Notes under the pieces: model-generated
Databases searched by the model: none
Seen by the model: only the letters and a program-made list of their open reading frames with translations
What the model was told of the DNA's origin: nothing
Assembly (NCBI GenBank): GCA_016081115.2
Contig: JABTTQ020002621.1
Location: forward strand, 496,001 to 560,000
Direction: 5' to 3'
Length of the DNA: 64,000 bases
DNA from: Rehmannia glutinosa
Lineage: Eukaryota > Streptophyta > Magnoliopsida > Lamiales > Orobanchaceae
Part shown: positions 11,794 through 23,735 of the stretch, piece by piece
How positions within the stretch are numbered: position 1 is the stretch's first letter
How the letters are laid out: each line of letters opens with the position of its first letter
Translations under genes and position numbers: made by a program

Positions 11794-12673
11794 ACCCGTA
11801 CAAGAATGCCGAATGCAAAGAGACGATCAAATATGCGATGAAAACGATAAAAAGACAAAGTACACGATCGACCGTGTGACTTCACATGACCGTGTGAATG
11901 GTTTTCTTGTGATTTTACGTCCATGCGACTTGTTCAAGGAAGAATTTGAGAGCGAAGTACGGCCGGACCGTGTAGGAATACACGGTTGTATATCTTGTTC
12001 GGTGCAAAAATAGAGAAGAAAACATAATACGAGTTCGACCGTGTGATTTGACACGGCCGTGTATTTGTTTGGCGGTTGATTTTGTTTTCTTATTCCGTCG
12101 AGGACTCTACCGATGACCTCTCAAAGCATCTATAAAAGGAGGACCAAGCCACGGACGAAAATATAAACTTTCATACACTAAAAATACACTAGGGCTATAC
12201 AAATCTACATACTTCTAAGAGAGAAACACTAATCAACGGAGAACACCACAAGACCTTTCTTCTCTATGGAAGCACAAAGGCTTCAAGACTTTGAAGAATG
12301 ATCCATCTTGACAAGAAGGGTTCTATCTTCTTATTGTAGATCTCTTGTTTGTACTTAATTCGATTCAAACTATTTGATTTCAAGTTTGTCTATGAATCTA
12401 TTGTCAAATATGTTAGGGTAAACTTTTTTGATCCTATGGCATAATCAAACTGTGGATTCATATTAATTATATATTGATTTTTTTCTTAATTAGTTTTTGT
12501 GTTCTATTTATGAATTTGAGTGCTTGTTTCGTGTAGATTATCTAATCAATAATTTACATGTCATATTCGTTAGTTCATAATTTGGGAGACGAGTGCTAAC
12601 TTACAAATAACGAGTTCATAACATAAACAGGTATAGAGTTGGGAGGCTTATAAATGATTGTGGGAGTACTTCA
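11794..12673 (+). mobile_element. Athila LTR fragment
   Basis: The sequence parallels the complete Athila LTR at 24678-26157 from about its position 24840 to 25715. Shared landmarks are AATGCAAAGAGA, clustered CCGTGTG and ACACGG palindromes (ACACGGCCGTGT at 12051-12062), GATCTCTTGTTTGTACTTAA, GGCATAATCAAA and GGGAGGCTTATAAATG. A likely LTR promoter, TATAAAAGGA, lies at 12131-12140. The left part of the LTR is missing at the junction with the CACTA copy; the right part stops where gypsy element Z's LTR starts. The small frames on both strands are LTR sequence, not genes. Confidence 0.75.
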
Positions 12674-13618
12674 TGTAACACTCTAAATCCTTTTATATAT
12701 GAACATGCACAATTATTCCAAATATTTTGATTTTCTTCGTCTTTCTTTAGATACCAAATTTAATTTTAGAGTACATTTATTTATTTCAATGTTTTATTTA
12801 ACTTTTTTGAATATTTTAAAATTTTGATAGTCGAGATTGATTGCGGCTCTAACTTGAGAAAATGGAAGACTAGGATTCATGTCAATGGATTTGAAGTTTT
12901 GTAATGTTTTTGGGATTCTCATTTTAATAATGGAATTAGAAAATTTTGGAATAGGTACTTGATGATCGCTTTGGGCTAATGTGTACATTGATTATGCGAA
13001 AGATATGTGAAAATTTAACAGTTTCACTTGATAGTATAACTACTAATGTTACCCACTGAGTATCAAAACCCACTCTTCAAAAATGATATTCTTTCATATG
13101 ATGACGAAGGAGTCGAGGCGTAGGGAAATGCCATGTGACATTTGCCATTTCCCATCTTGGACATTTAATAAACTTACTATTGTGTACTTATTAAGAACTT
13201 GAGAAGATGTTTAATTTATGCATGTCTTAAACTTATGCATTTTATGACTTATTTGTTATCTCGAATTGTTTAAGTTGATGTCATGCTATTTTAAAAAATG
13301 TTAGACCCATTTTCTATTCAAACTCGATTTTCAATCATATGCTTCCGCAACACTTTTCATAATTTTTTATCACTCTTCCATTTTTGGAATTATAAAAATA
13401 TGATTTTAAAAGTTAATAACATGGAAACAATTTAAAATATTTTATGTCTCAACTTTTATTTTTGGATATTCGTGATTGCATTGAAATAAAAAAAACCGCC
13501 GCACTTTTATTATCTTATTTCTCTTCGGTAAATATCTGTATTAAACGAAAATGTTATATCCAAAGGAATGAAGTTTACGAGTGGTGCACCAAACCTAATT
13601 AGGGGTTCGGGCGTTACA
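12674..13618 (+). mobile_element. 5' LTR of gypsy element Z
   Basis: Begins TGTAACACTCTAAATCC and ends GGGGTTCGGGCGTTACA, the TG...CA form common in plant gypsy LTRs (945 bp). It is followed at 13619-13635 by a sequence resembling a decayed Met-tRNA primer site (TACTATAAGAG against TGGTATCAGAG). I therefore read it as a 5' LTR rather than a solo LTR. Its internal region is split by the giant-LTR element and resumes at 23385. No matching 3' LTR is in the window. Confidence 0.7.
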
Positions 13619-13644
13619 AATACTATAAGAGAGGATCTCGTAGA

Positions 13645-13649
13645 CTTCT
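13645..13649. repeat. Target-site duplication CTTCT, left copy
   Basis: CTTCT directly precedes the TG of the giant LTR; an identical CTTCT at 23380-23384 follows the terminal CA of the other LTR. A 5 bp duplication is the gypsy integrase signature, so this was a simple insertion into element Z. Confidence 0.9.
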
Positions 13650-14194
13650 TGTGATGCCCCGAATTTTAGCGACGTGAGATACGACGTTGTTTAGTGATTT
13701 ATTTATTTAGTTAAGTAACACGAACCATTATTAATGAAACGTGACCGATTCTTATTTATTTATTCCTTCCAACGCCAATTACGCCTTTTATTTTCGAGCC
13801 TAATGATTTTTAATTCCTTCTCTAGTATTAATACTTGATCGATTGACTACGACTTTAGAAATATTGGACCCTCGATAATTTAGGAGTAAGTTCCAATTCT
13901 TATCCAAATATTTCACCTTATTCTATAATTCATTTCAACCAACTTCCAATTTATTATTATTAATATTTTTTTTAAATACACATTTGGTATTTCACATCCT
14001 TAATTTTAAATTCCTAAATATTTAATTATGGATATTTAAACATTTTATTTTCCTCAAATTTTATAAAATAAAAGAAAATAAATATTTTTCCTAAATTTTT
14101 TTTTCTTTATCACTTAAAATGGAGAAAATAACTCATTTTTTTTTCTTCTATTACTATTTTTATTATTTGGTATCTATCAACTAGATTTTAAGGG

Positions 14195-14225
<31 letters not shown>

Positions 14226-17200
14226 GATTGTTGGACGTCCACAATGTGGATAATCAAGACAAGGAACATTCAACTTTTATCTTTTCTATTACACCACTTT
14301 ATTTAATATCCCATACTTTAAACAAAAGTAAAGAAAACAACAAAAATAATTCTCCTACTTGTGCCAACTTTCGGCTATAGCAAGATTAGGGGGAATAATT
14401 TTTTTCCTCCAACTTTCACTTTGCATTATTATTAAATACCAAAAAAAAAAAGAAAAGTATATCCTCCTACCATTTTCGGCCATATTACATCTATGAAACA
14501 CAAATTTCATTTTTTTTTTTCATCCTACAACACTTAAACCTCTCTCATTCTTTCATAATTAGAAGAACAAAACACAACACTCTCTCCCCATATTCTCTAA
14601 GGACCAAAAATTTCCAAGCCAAAGGTGAGAATTTTTTTTTTTCTTTCACCTTCATTGTTATTTTCTTGAAAATTCAAGTATACACTTTCATCCTTTAACT
14701 TTGTTGAATTCTTCCTTATTAAGGTACTCCTAGAAGGATTTTTCCATGAAGAATTAAGAGACCTATACTTGATTACAAGTTTGAAGAGGAAATTCAAGAC
14801 TACACACATTTAAGGTGAGAAATTGTGGTTTTAGTATTTTTACTCTTGAAAACTTAAGGAATTAATTTTGACTCAAGGATTTGAATTTTTGGAGCTTAGG
14901 GGATGACCTATATAAGTTCAAGTTGAAGTTAGAAGCTTGAAGAAAAATTTGAGGACATTAAGGTAAGTAGTAGTCATTTGATCCTATTAAATTCCTTTAA
15001 ATTTGATACTTTAATTTTAACACCAAAATATGGTTTGGATACCATATAGGGACTGACCTTAAAGAGTTTGAGTCAACAAGTTGGTATCAAGAAGAAGATT
15101 CAGTTTTAGATCAACCCGAAAAACTACTACGAGGTGGGTGAAAATTATTTCTACAAAAATCGCATCATTCTTTCTACTAGTGCACAAAAATACATATTCA
15201 TGTGAAAATATGATATTTTATGAATTTTATCAAGTATTTATGAGATTTATGTTTTAATAAAATTTTGAGAAAATAAAAAGATGAGTATGATATTTTTCTT
15301 GCATAAAATGTTGATAAAATTGCTCATCATTTGCTTTTATGATTTATGATGCTATGAATGTTCAAATATATTTTAGAAATGTTTAAAATAAGTTTTTATA
15401 TATTATTGAATTCTGGACTTGCAACTTGTGCAAGAAAATTCAAGCTTGGGTTATTTTTGCAATTATTGTGAAATATTGGGCCAAAAGAGTAAATATGAAA
15501 AACTGTGAAGACCACCTCTGAAAATTCAAAATATTGGACCCAATAATCTATAAATTTCATATATGAAGTGACTTGAAAGATTGGGAACCCTTCCGGCAAG
15601 AAAATACAATAAGGAACAAGTTTGATATCAAAATGTAAAATTGTAAAACTTAAAGGACTAAAACTGTAGTTTTTAAAGCTGGGGCAGTCAAGGTATCTCG
15701 AAAACTTGCAGATTTATTTAATATGATATTTTGAACCTTTAGTTCAAATTTCATAACCATCCGACTTGAAACGAGCCTTTAACGACAAAAAAATCGCTTT
15801 TGGGCCAAAATTGTAATTTGTGAAAATGAGGTACCTAACTTTCGAAATTTTTAAAACTGTTTTAACCACAACTTATTACTGCCCAAAGAAGTATTTTAAA
15901 ATTAGAATCACCTCAAAATCCTTCCCGGTTTAATATTTACCTAATTTTAAATATCAAGTCAAAAATCGAAATTTTTGGAAACTAGAGGGCGAATATGCAA
16001 ATTTTATAAAATCTTTCTCGAGCCTCTGAAAAATCTAACCCTCTGGGAATTTGGAAATTTTCGGAACTGGTTTTATCATTTCCGAGTCTGGATTTGAAAC
16101 TTATTGAATTTTAAAACCCGACAAGGGAATGTTCTCCTTAGAAAAAAAAAAATTCTTATTTTTAAAATTGCTAAGGATATTAAAATTGAGATTTTCTAAC
16201 TCAGTTGCCTTATAAATATTTTAAGAGATATTTCTTACTTATCTAATAAAAATATCGAGCTTGAACGTAATGCCCGAACCGAATATTAAAAAAGCAGATT
16301 ATTCGCCCGATAACTAGACCACGAGTTTTGTTTTGAAATAAATACAGGAGATCATGTGACCAAGATCACTCCGGACTTGCTAATGATTTTATCAAATTTT
16401 TCGAACGAGTAAGATAGTACTTGGAAGACAATTTTTGACGTGAAAATTTAAGTGCACGTAAAGTGAAATTAAATGTTGGGAAGTGAAATGTGAAGTGAAG
16501 TGAAACTTGAAGTGAAATGTGAAGTGAAATGATAAGTGAAAGTGAAGTTGAGAATGAAAGTGGAAAGTAAAGTGAAAATTTAAAGTGGGATAATTTGCTT
16601 CGGCTTTATCCAAGTGAAGTGGGATAATTTGCTTCGGCTTTATCCGAGTGGGATAATTTGCTTCCGGCTTTATCCAAGTGATGTGGGATAATTTGCTTGG
16701 CTTTATCCAAGTGATGTGGGATAATTTGCTTGGCTTTATCCAAGTGACGTGGGATAATTTGCTTGGCTTTATCCAAGGGAAGTGGGATAATTTGCTTTCG
16801 CTTTATCCAAGTGAAGTGGGATAATTTGCTTCGGCTTTATCCAAGTGATGTGGGATAATTTGCTTGGCTTTATCCAAGTGACGTGGGATAATTTGCTTCG
16901 GCTTTATCCGAGGAAGTGGGATAATTTTGCTTCGGCTTTATCCAATTCAAAGTGGAAGTAAATTTAATAAAATATTAATAGTGTTTGACCGATTCTCGAC
17001 CAATCTAACATAAGGGTTAATCGAAAATCTTTATACAAACAACGAGACAAAGTCATATGTACATCATGCATTGTTTTCCATGAAATGATTTTTCGTGCAT
17101 AAAACGAGCCACACTCGCACACCAGCACCCACCTACTGAGAATTTTTGTTCTCACCCCACCTCTTTTATCAACCAGAGGATGAAGAGTTGTATCAGGACA

Positions 17201-17523
17201 ATGGCGGCGATGGATCTCAAGACGTAGCTTAGTTATGTATTGTATTATGGACTTTATTAAGACGATGAATTTTATTTGTGATGATTTAGACTTTGAACTT
17301 ATTTAATGTATTAGCGGGCGTAGGACCCTGAAGAACAATTATATGTTGTATTTTATTTTTCGGATTCATACTGTAACCATACTCTCGACTTAGTTATTCC
17401 GTTATTTATAATTAGTCCGGATTTTATCGTTCTATTGACGTATGTAGGAGGATAAATAAGCCGGCTTGGTAAACTGGCATAAGTTGGTAAATTGTGTCAT
17501 GGCTTCCATTTTGGGGCGTGACA
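13650..17523 (+). mobile_element. 5' LTR of the giant-LTR element
   Basis: Starts TGTGATGCCCC and ends GGGGCGTGACA. Notable internal parts: a long A run near 14200, three splice-donor-like sites at about 14624, 14814 and 14962, a GTGAA-rich low-complexity stretch (16443-16580) and an 11-unit hairpin-forming array (16585-16944). The minus-strand frames at 14597-14809, 15396-15599 and 16392-16613 recur in part in the other LTR only because the LTRs are copies. No protein family is recognisable in them. Confidence 0.9.
16585..16944. repeat. Tandem hairpin array in the giant LTR (5' copy)
   Basis: Eleven units of about 28-35 bp. Each has GGATAA and TTATCC arms; in several units the centre is GCTTCGGC, a C(UUCG)G-type tetraloop on a GC stem, while others read GCTTGGC. 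Linkers vary (AAGTGAAGT, AAGTGATGT, AAGTGACGT). The hairpin is read directly from the sequence; any function in RNA or DNA is inference. Confidence 0.85.
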
Positions 17524-17527
17524 GTTA

Positions 17528-17539
17528 TGGTATCAGAGC
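17528..17539 (+). promoter_or_regulatory. Primer-binding site, initiator Met tRNA type
   Basis: TGGTATCAGAGC lies four bases after the 5' LTR end. It matches the standard plant initiator-Met-tRNA primer site for minus-strand DNA synthesis and fixes the LTR boundary. Confidence 0.9.
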
Positions 17540-17745
17540 TCGGTTTGTAAGAAGGAAACTTACACCGAGCTAACCAGGATAGGACCCTTCGCCTGTAATG
17601 GGAATCACCACTATTGGATAGTTTATAACAAATAATTCCTTAATAATTGCTTCGTTAAATTAGATATTATAAATCATTAATTGTTGTACCATAACTCATA
17701 ATTTTATCTACATAAGTAAGTGGATGCTAATTATTCTAAACACAA

Positions 17746-18735
17746 ATGGCTGGTCAAAGAGGCAGAGGAGACCACGTAACGGACAGGAAAACCTTAACCC
17801 TCCGCAGAGAGAAATCCATCGCCCGAACTTCCACCACCACCCCACCGGGCGGGCTCGATCGACCGCACAAGCCCTTCAACAGATCTTACTATTCTTGCAA
17901 CAACAAATCGGGTCAAAGCGCAATGTGCGGGAACCGGTCGGGAAGCACATGATCGGGTGTTGGAACGATTCTTGCGTTTTGATCCACCCGTCTTCCGCGG
18001 GGAACCGGACGATGCCAAGGCTGAGGATTGGCTTGAACAAATGGAAAACATTTTTGCTGCCCTACAATATACCGGGGAACAACAAGTTACCTTAGCGGTA
18101 TTTCGATTGGAATCCACCGCTCGTGATTGGTGGAAATCTGTGGAGAGAAGGTGGGAACAAGACCGAACCCAAAGGACGTGGGACAATTTTCTGTCAGAAT
18201 TCAGGGACCAATACATTCCTCAAGTTGTCCGAGAAGCGAGACGTGACGAATTTCACCGTTTGAGGCGGGGAGTATGACCGTGGCCCGATTTAATCGAATT
18301 TTACCGACTGTCAAAGTACGCTTTGGGCTCCATAAGTACTGAGGCGGACAAATTGTATAAATTTACTCGAGGATTGAGATTAGATCTACAGAAACAACTA
18401 TTGACAGTGGAAATGGATACATACTCTGCTGCGGTTAGGTACCTCTCGTGTAGAAATGGGTTTGAACCAAGATCGGGCAAATTCAACAAAATAAGGCATC
18501 AGGATCAAAGAGGCCTATAATTGAGAAAACAATCGGACCGTCTACAAAATTACAAAGGGGTGGAATGGATCGACTAACAACGGAAACAACATGTGCAAAG
18601 CATAACTTGCTCTCACCGCCGCAAGCGGGACATACACAGATCAATGTTGGCGTAAACAAGGGAAATGCCTCAAATGTGGCGGCGACCCAAAGATCAACTA
18701 CGTGATCGCCAATGATTTCCACACCTGAAAACAAA
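17746..18735 (+). pseudogene. gypsy gag remnant (giant-LTR element)
   Basis: The start is chosen at ATGGCTGGTCAAAGAGGCAG, a basic Gly/Arg-rich beginning usual for chromovirus gag. The capsid-like core (retrotrans_gag type) is best at 17957-18277: PPVFRGEPDDAKAEDWLEQM, then STARDWWKSV and FLSEFRDQYIP. The frame breaks near 18277 and resumes at 18323 with EADKLYKFTRGLR. A decayed zinc knuckle (CLKCGGD, about 18666-18686) has lost its His and last Cys. Normally gag forms the particle that packages element RNA; this copy is not translatable. Confidence 0.85.
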
Positions 18736-18759
18736 CTCGTACCACCTCATAAATCTAGG

Positions 18760-19440
18760 AATGGACCGAATAACCAAGCGAGGGTACCAGCCCGAGTATT
18801 TGCCTTGGCGGGACATGATGCTCCCGAAGCAACCAATGTGGTGGAAGGTACGCTTAAAAGTATCTAACCATTATGCTAAAGTGTTATTTGACCCGGATCA
18901 TCACACTCATTTATTGCACCACATTACGTACAACATGTTTATACATGCATGGAGCGTATGCCTATATGCTTAGAAATATCAACTTCCATGGGCGCAAGCC
19001 AAATAACGGATGTTATGTATAAGGCATGCGAAATAAAGATTGGTGATGTGACCTTTCCTGTTGATTTGATTTTGTTGCATATATCTGAGTATGATGTTAA
19101 TTTTGGTATGGATTGGTTGTCTACATATCATGCACAAATGGACTGTCATCATTAGACTATTAAGTTATGTGAACCTGGAAAGCCTATAGTAGAATTATCG
19201 GGAAGAGCACGAGTCAAGATGGCTCTAACCATTTCTGCCATTAAGGCTAAGAAAACAATCACAAAGCGGGCACGTGGATACTTGGCATTTGTAACTAACA
19301 AACCTAAAGTAGAGACTCAAATCCACGAAGTGCCTATAGTGTCAGAATACCCAGATGTATTTCCACAAGGACTCACCGCCCTTCCTTCCAATAGGTAAAT
19401 TGAATTCACCATTGAGGTCTTACCAGAGAGACGTAATGGA
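18760..19440 (+). pseudogene. gypsy aspartic protease and RT linker remnant
   Basis: After the expected catalytic region, here VLFDPDHHTHL (about 18880) where the family has an FDPG-like motif, the protease core is readable at 18949-19155 with DVNFGMDWLSTYHAQMDC. After a stop, the linker continues to SEYPDVFPQGLTALPSNR (about 19345-19398), the usual lead-in to gypsy reverse transcriptase. Homology ends near 19430 and the catalytic RT never begins. The catalytic motif is altered, so even the protease is dead. Confidence 0.8.
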
Positions 19441-19521
19441 AACAAAAAAAAAAATTTGAAGACGATATGCAAAGACAATACCGGAAATATTTTAAGAGGA
19501 ATTTGGGGACCAAATTCTTTT

Positions 19522-19533
19522 AAGAGGGGTGAA
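19522..19533 (+). promoter_or_regulatory. Polypurine tract of the giant-LTR element
   Basis: AAGAGGGGTGAA ends one base before the 3' LTR's TGTGATG. It is purine-rich as expected for the plus-strand primer, with a single T inside it. Confidence 0.75.
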
Positions 19534-22500
19534 TGTGATGCCCGAATTTTAGCGACGTGAGATACGACGTTGTTTAGTGATTTATTTATTTAGTTAAGTA
19601 ACACGAACCATTATTAATGAAACGTGATCGATTCTTATTTATTTATTCCTTCCAACGCCAATTACGCCTTTTATTTTCGAGCCTAATGATTTTTAATTCC
19701 TTCTCTAGTATTAATACTTGATCGATTGACTACGACTTTAGAAATATTGGACCTCGATAATTTAGGAGTAAGTTCCAATTCTTATCCAAATATTTCACCT
19801 TATTCTATAATTCATTTCAACCAACTTCCAATTTATTATTATTAATATTTTTTAAATACACATTTGGTATTTCACATCCTTAATTTTAAATTCCTAAATA
19901 TTTAATTATGGATATTTAAACATTTTATTTTCCTCAAATTTTATAAAATAAAAGAAAATAAATATTTTTCCTAAATGTTTTTTCTTTATCACTTAAAATG
20001 GAGAAAATAACTCATTTTTTTTCTTCTATTACTATTTTTATTATTTGGTATCTATCAACTAGATTTTAAGGGGAAAAAAAAGAAAAAAGAAAAAAAAGGG
20101 GATTGTTGGACGTCCACAATGTGGATAATCAAGACAAGGAACATTCAACTTTTATCTTTTCTATTACACCACTTTATTTAATATCCCATACTTTAAACAA
20201 AAGTAAAGAAAACAACAAAAATAATTCTCCTACTTGTGCCAACTTTCGGCTATAGCAAGATTAGGGGGAATAATTTTTTTTTCCTCCAACTTTCACTTTG
20301 CATTATTATTAAATACCAAAAAAAAAAAAGTATATCCTCCTACCATTTTCGGCCATATTAGATCTATGGAACACAAATTTCATTTTTTTTTCATCCTACA
20401 ACACTTAAACCTCTCTCATTCTTTCATAATTAGAAGAACAAAACACGACACTCTCTCCCCATATTCTCTAAGGACCAAAAATTTCCAAGCCAAAGGTGAG
20501 AAATTTTTTTTTCTTTCACCTTCATTGTTATTTTCTTGAAAATTCAAGTATACACTTTCATCCTTTAACTTTGTTGAATTCTTCCTTATTGAGGTACTCC
20601 TAGAAGGATTTTTCCATGAAGAATTAAGAGACCTATACTTGATTACAAGCTTGAAGAGGAAATTCAAGACTACACACATTTAAGGTGAGAAATTGTGGTT
20701 TTAGTATTTTTACTCTTGACAACTTAAGGAATTAATTTTGACTCAAGGATTTGAATTTTTGGAGCTTAGGGATGACCTATATAAGTTCAAGTTGAAGTTA
20801 GAAGCTTGAAGAAAAATTTGAGGACATTAAGGTAAGTAGTTGTCATTTGATCCTATTAAATTCCTTTAAATTTGATACTTTAATTTTAACACCAAAATAT
20901 GGTTTGGATACCATATAGGGACTGACCTTAAAGAGTTTGAGTCAACAAGTTGGTATCAAGAAGAAGATTCAGTTTTAGATCAACCCGAAAAACTACTACG
21001 AGGTGGGTGAAAATTATTTCTACAAAAATCGCATCATTCTTTCTACTAGTGCACAAAAATACATGTTCATGTGAAAATATGATATTTTATGAATTTTATC
21101 AAGTATTTATGAGATTTATGTTTTAATAAAACTTTGAGAAAATAAAAAGATGAGTATGATATTTTTCTTGCATAAAATGTTGATAAAATTGCTCATCATT
21201 TGCTTTTATGATTTATGATGCTATGAATGTTCAAATATATTTTAGAAATGTTTAAAATAAGTTTTTATATATTATTGGAATTCTGGACTTGCAACTTGTG
21301 CAAGAAAATTCGAAGCTTGGGTTATTTTTGCAATTATTGTGAAATATTGGGCCAAAAGAGTAAATATGAAAAACTGTGAAGACCACCTCTGAAAATTCGA
21401 AATATTGGACCCAATAATCTATAAATTTCATATATGAAGTGACTTGAAAGATTGGGACCCCTTCCGGGCAAGAAAATACAATAAGGAACAAGTTTGATAT
21501 CAAAATGTAAAATTGTAAAACTTAAAGGACTAAAACTGTAATTTTTAAAGCTGGGGCAGTCAAGGTATCTCGAAAACTTGCAGATTTATTTAATATGATA
21601 TTTTGAACCTTTAGTTCAAATTTCATAACCATCCGACTTGAAACGAGCCTTTAACGACAAAAAATCGCTTTTGGGCCAAAATTGTAATTTGTGAAAATGA
21701 GGTACCTAACTTTCGAAATTTTTAAAACTGTTTTAACCACAACTTATTACTGCCCAAAGAAGTATTTTAAAATTAGAATCACCTCAAAATCCTTCCCGGT
21801 TTAATATTTACCTAATTTTAAATATCAAGTCAAAAATTGAAATTTTTGGAAACTAGAGGGCGAATATGCAAATTTTATAAAATCTTTCTCGAGCCTCTGA
21901 AAAATATAACCCTCTGGGAATTTGGAAATTTTCGGAACTGGTTTTATCATTTCCGAGTCTGGAATTGAAACTTATTGAATTTTAAAACCCGACAAGGGAA
22001 TGTTCTCCTTAGAAAAAAAAATTCTTATTTTTAAAATTGCTAAGGATATTAAAATTGAGATTTTCTAACTCAGTTGCCTTATAAATATTTTAAGAGATAT
22101 TTCTTACTTATCTAATAAAAATATCGAGCTTGAACATAATGCCCGAACCGAATATTAAAACCGCTAGATTATCCGCCCGATAACTAGACCACGAGTTTTG
22201 TTTTGAAATAAATACCGGAGATCATGTGACCAAGATCACTCCGGACTTGCTAACTGATTTTATCAAATTTTTCGAACGAGTAAGATAGTACTTGGAAGAC
22301 AATTTTTGACGTGAAAATTTAAGTGCACGTAAAGTGAAATTAAATGTTGGGAAGTGAAATGTGAAGTGAAGTGAAACTTGAAGTGAAATGTGAAGTGAAA
22401 TGATAAGTGAAAGTGAAGTTGAGAATGAAAGTGGAAAGTAAAGTGAAAATTTAAAGTGTGATAATTTGCTTGGCTTTATCCAAGTGAAGTGGGATAATTT

Positions 22501-23379
22501 GCTTCGGCTTTATCCGAGTGGGATAATTTGCTTCGCTTTATCCAGTGATGTGGGATAATTTGCTTCGCTTTATCCAAGTGATGTGGGATAATTTGCTTGG
22601 CTTTATCCAAGTGACGTGGGATAATTTGCTTCGGCTTTATCAAGGAAGTGGGATAATTTGCTTGGCTTTATCCAAGTGAAGTGGGATAATTTGCCGGCTT
22701 TATCCAGTGATGTGGGATAATTTGCTTGGCTTTATCCAAGTGACGTGGGATAATTTGCTTCGGCTTTATCAAGGGAAGTGGGATAATTTGCTTGGCTTTA
22801 TCCAATTCAAAGTGGAAGTAAATTTAATAAAATATTAATAGTGTTTGACCGATTCGACCAATCTAACATAAGGGTTAATCGAAAATCTTTATACAAACAA
22901 CGAGACAAAGTCATATGTACATCATGCATTGTTTTCCATGAAATGATTTTTCGTGCATAAACGAGCCACACTCGCACACCAGCACCCACCTACTGAGAAT
23001 TTTTGTTCTCACCCCACCTCTTTTATCAACCAGAGGATGAAGAGTTGTATCAGGACAATGGCGACGATGGATCTCAAGACGTAGCTTAGTTATGTATTGT
23101 ATTATGGACTTTATTAAGACGATGAATTTTATTTGTGATGATTTAGACTTTGAACTTATTTAATGTATTAGCAGGGCGTAGGACCCTGAAGAACAATTAT
23201 TATGTTGTATTTTATTTTTCTCGATTCCGCTGTAACCATACCGACTTAGTTATTCCGTTATTTATAATTAGTCCAGATTTTATCGTTCTATTGACGTATG
23301 TAGGAGGATAAATAAGCCGGCTTGGTAAACCGGCATAAGTTGGTAAATTGTGTCATGGCTTCCATTTTGGGGCGTGACA
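19534..23379 (+). mobile_element. 3' LTR of the giant-LTR element
   Basis: Near-identical copy of 13650-17523, starting TGTGATGCCCG and ending GGGGCGTGACA, with CTTCT immediately after. The splice-donor-like sites recur at about 20494, 20683 and 20831. The largest local differences lie in the hairpin array (22454-22804). Confidence 0.9.
22454..22804. repeat. Tandem hairpin array in the giant LTR (3' copy)
   Basis: Also about eleven units with GGATAA and TTATCC arms, but the loop variants (GCTTGGC, GCTTCGGC, GCTTCGC, GCCGGC) are distributed differently from the 5' copy, and two units have a shortened TTATC arm. The array is changing faster than the rest of the LTR. Confidence 0.85.
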
Positions 23380-23384
23380 CTTCT
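23380..23384. repeat. Target-site duplication CTTCT, right copy
   Basis: Matches 13645-13649 exactly and marks where element Z resumes. Confidence 0.9.
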
Positions 23385-23735
23385 CCTAAAACTTTCTAAG
23401 TTTGTTTTTAAAATTTGTTTAGTAGAAAATGAGAAATGTGACGGCGTTGGCAAACCTACATTTTCTACGAGGTATGATATTATTTAAAATATTTTCAATA
23501 AACCATGATTTAGAATATATTACATGACATGAGAAATTTATAAATTTGGTCCTCATATGAATATGATTTCAAATTATGAAGAATTTTTGAGGAAGTTTAC
23601 TAGAATTTGCATTAGAACGTCTTACGAAAATTATGAGAAATTAGAAGGTTAGTAAAGCTTTAAAAAAAATCTTTTGAACATTGCCCTCGAAATAAACTAA
23701 CCAAGACTACATTCACAGCAAATATTTGACCAAAT

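Larger units (their letters stand above)
13650..23379 (+). mobile_element. Giant-LTR gypsy element, non-autonomous (9.7 kb)
   Basis: A complete LTR retrotransposon: LTRs of 3874 bp (13650-17523) and 3846 bp (19534-23379), a Met-tRNA primer site, a polypurine tract and a 5 bp target duplication. The 2.0 kb interior keeps a broken gag, a broken protease and the linker into reverse transcriptase, then jumps to the polypurine tract: RT, RNase H and integrase are absent. LTR comparison by eye shows few differences outside the tandem array, mostly single bases and homopolymer lengths, so insertion was recent. Long LTRs and the gag/protease type suggest a Tekay-like chromovirus derivative, comparable to LARD elements. 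Movement would need proteins from a related copy. Confidence 0.9.

Noticed and set aside
12674..13618. Solo LTR
   Set aside because: No matching target duplication was found, and leader plus gag of a fitting element resume after the giant-LTR insertion.
16392..16613. His/Phe-rich minus-strand frame (repeated HFHF-type residues)
   Set aside because: It is the translation of the GTGAA-rich low-complexity stretch of the LTR.
16585..16944. CRISPR-like array
   Set aside because: Units are nearly contiguous tandem repeats without unique spacers, in a eukaryotic LTR; no cas genes.
17528..17539. Part of a tRNA gene
   Set aside because: Only the primer-site complement is present; no cloverleaf can be formed from the flanks. 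The same holds for 50308 and 58060.
20234..20539. A 101-codon frame in the giant 3' LTR
   Set aside because: The other LTR breaks it with small homopolymer changes, so it is not maintained.
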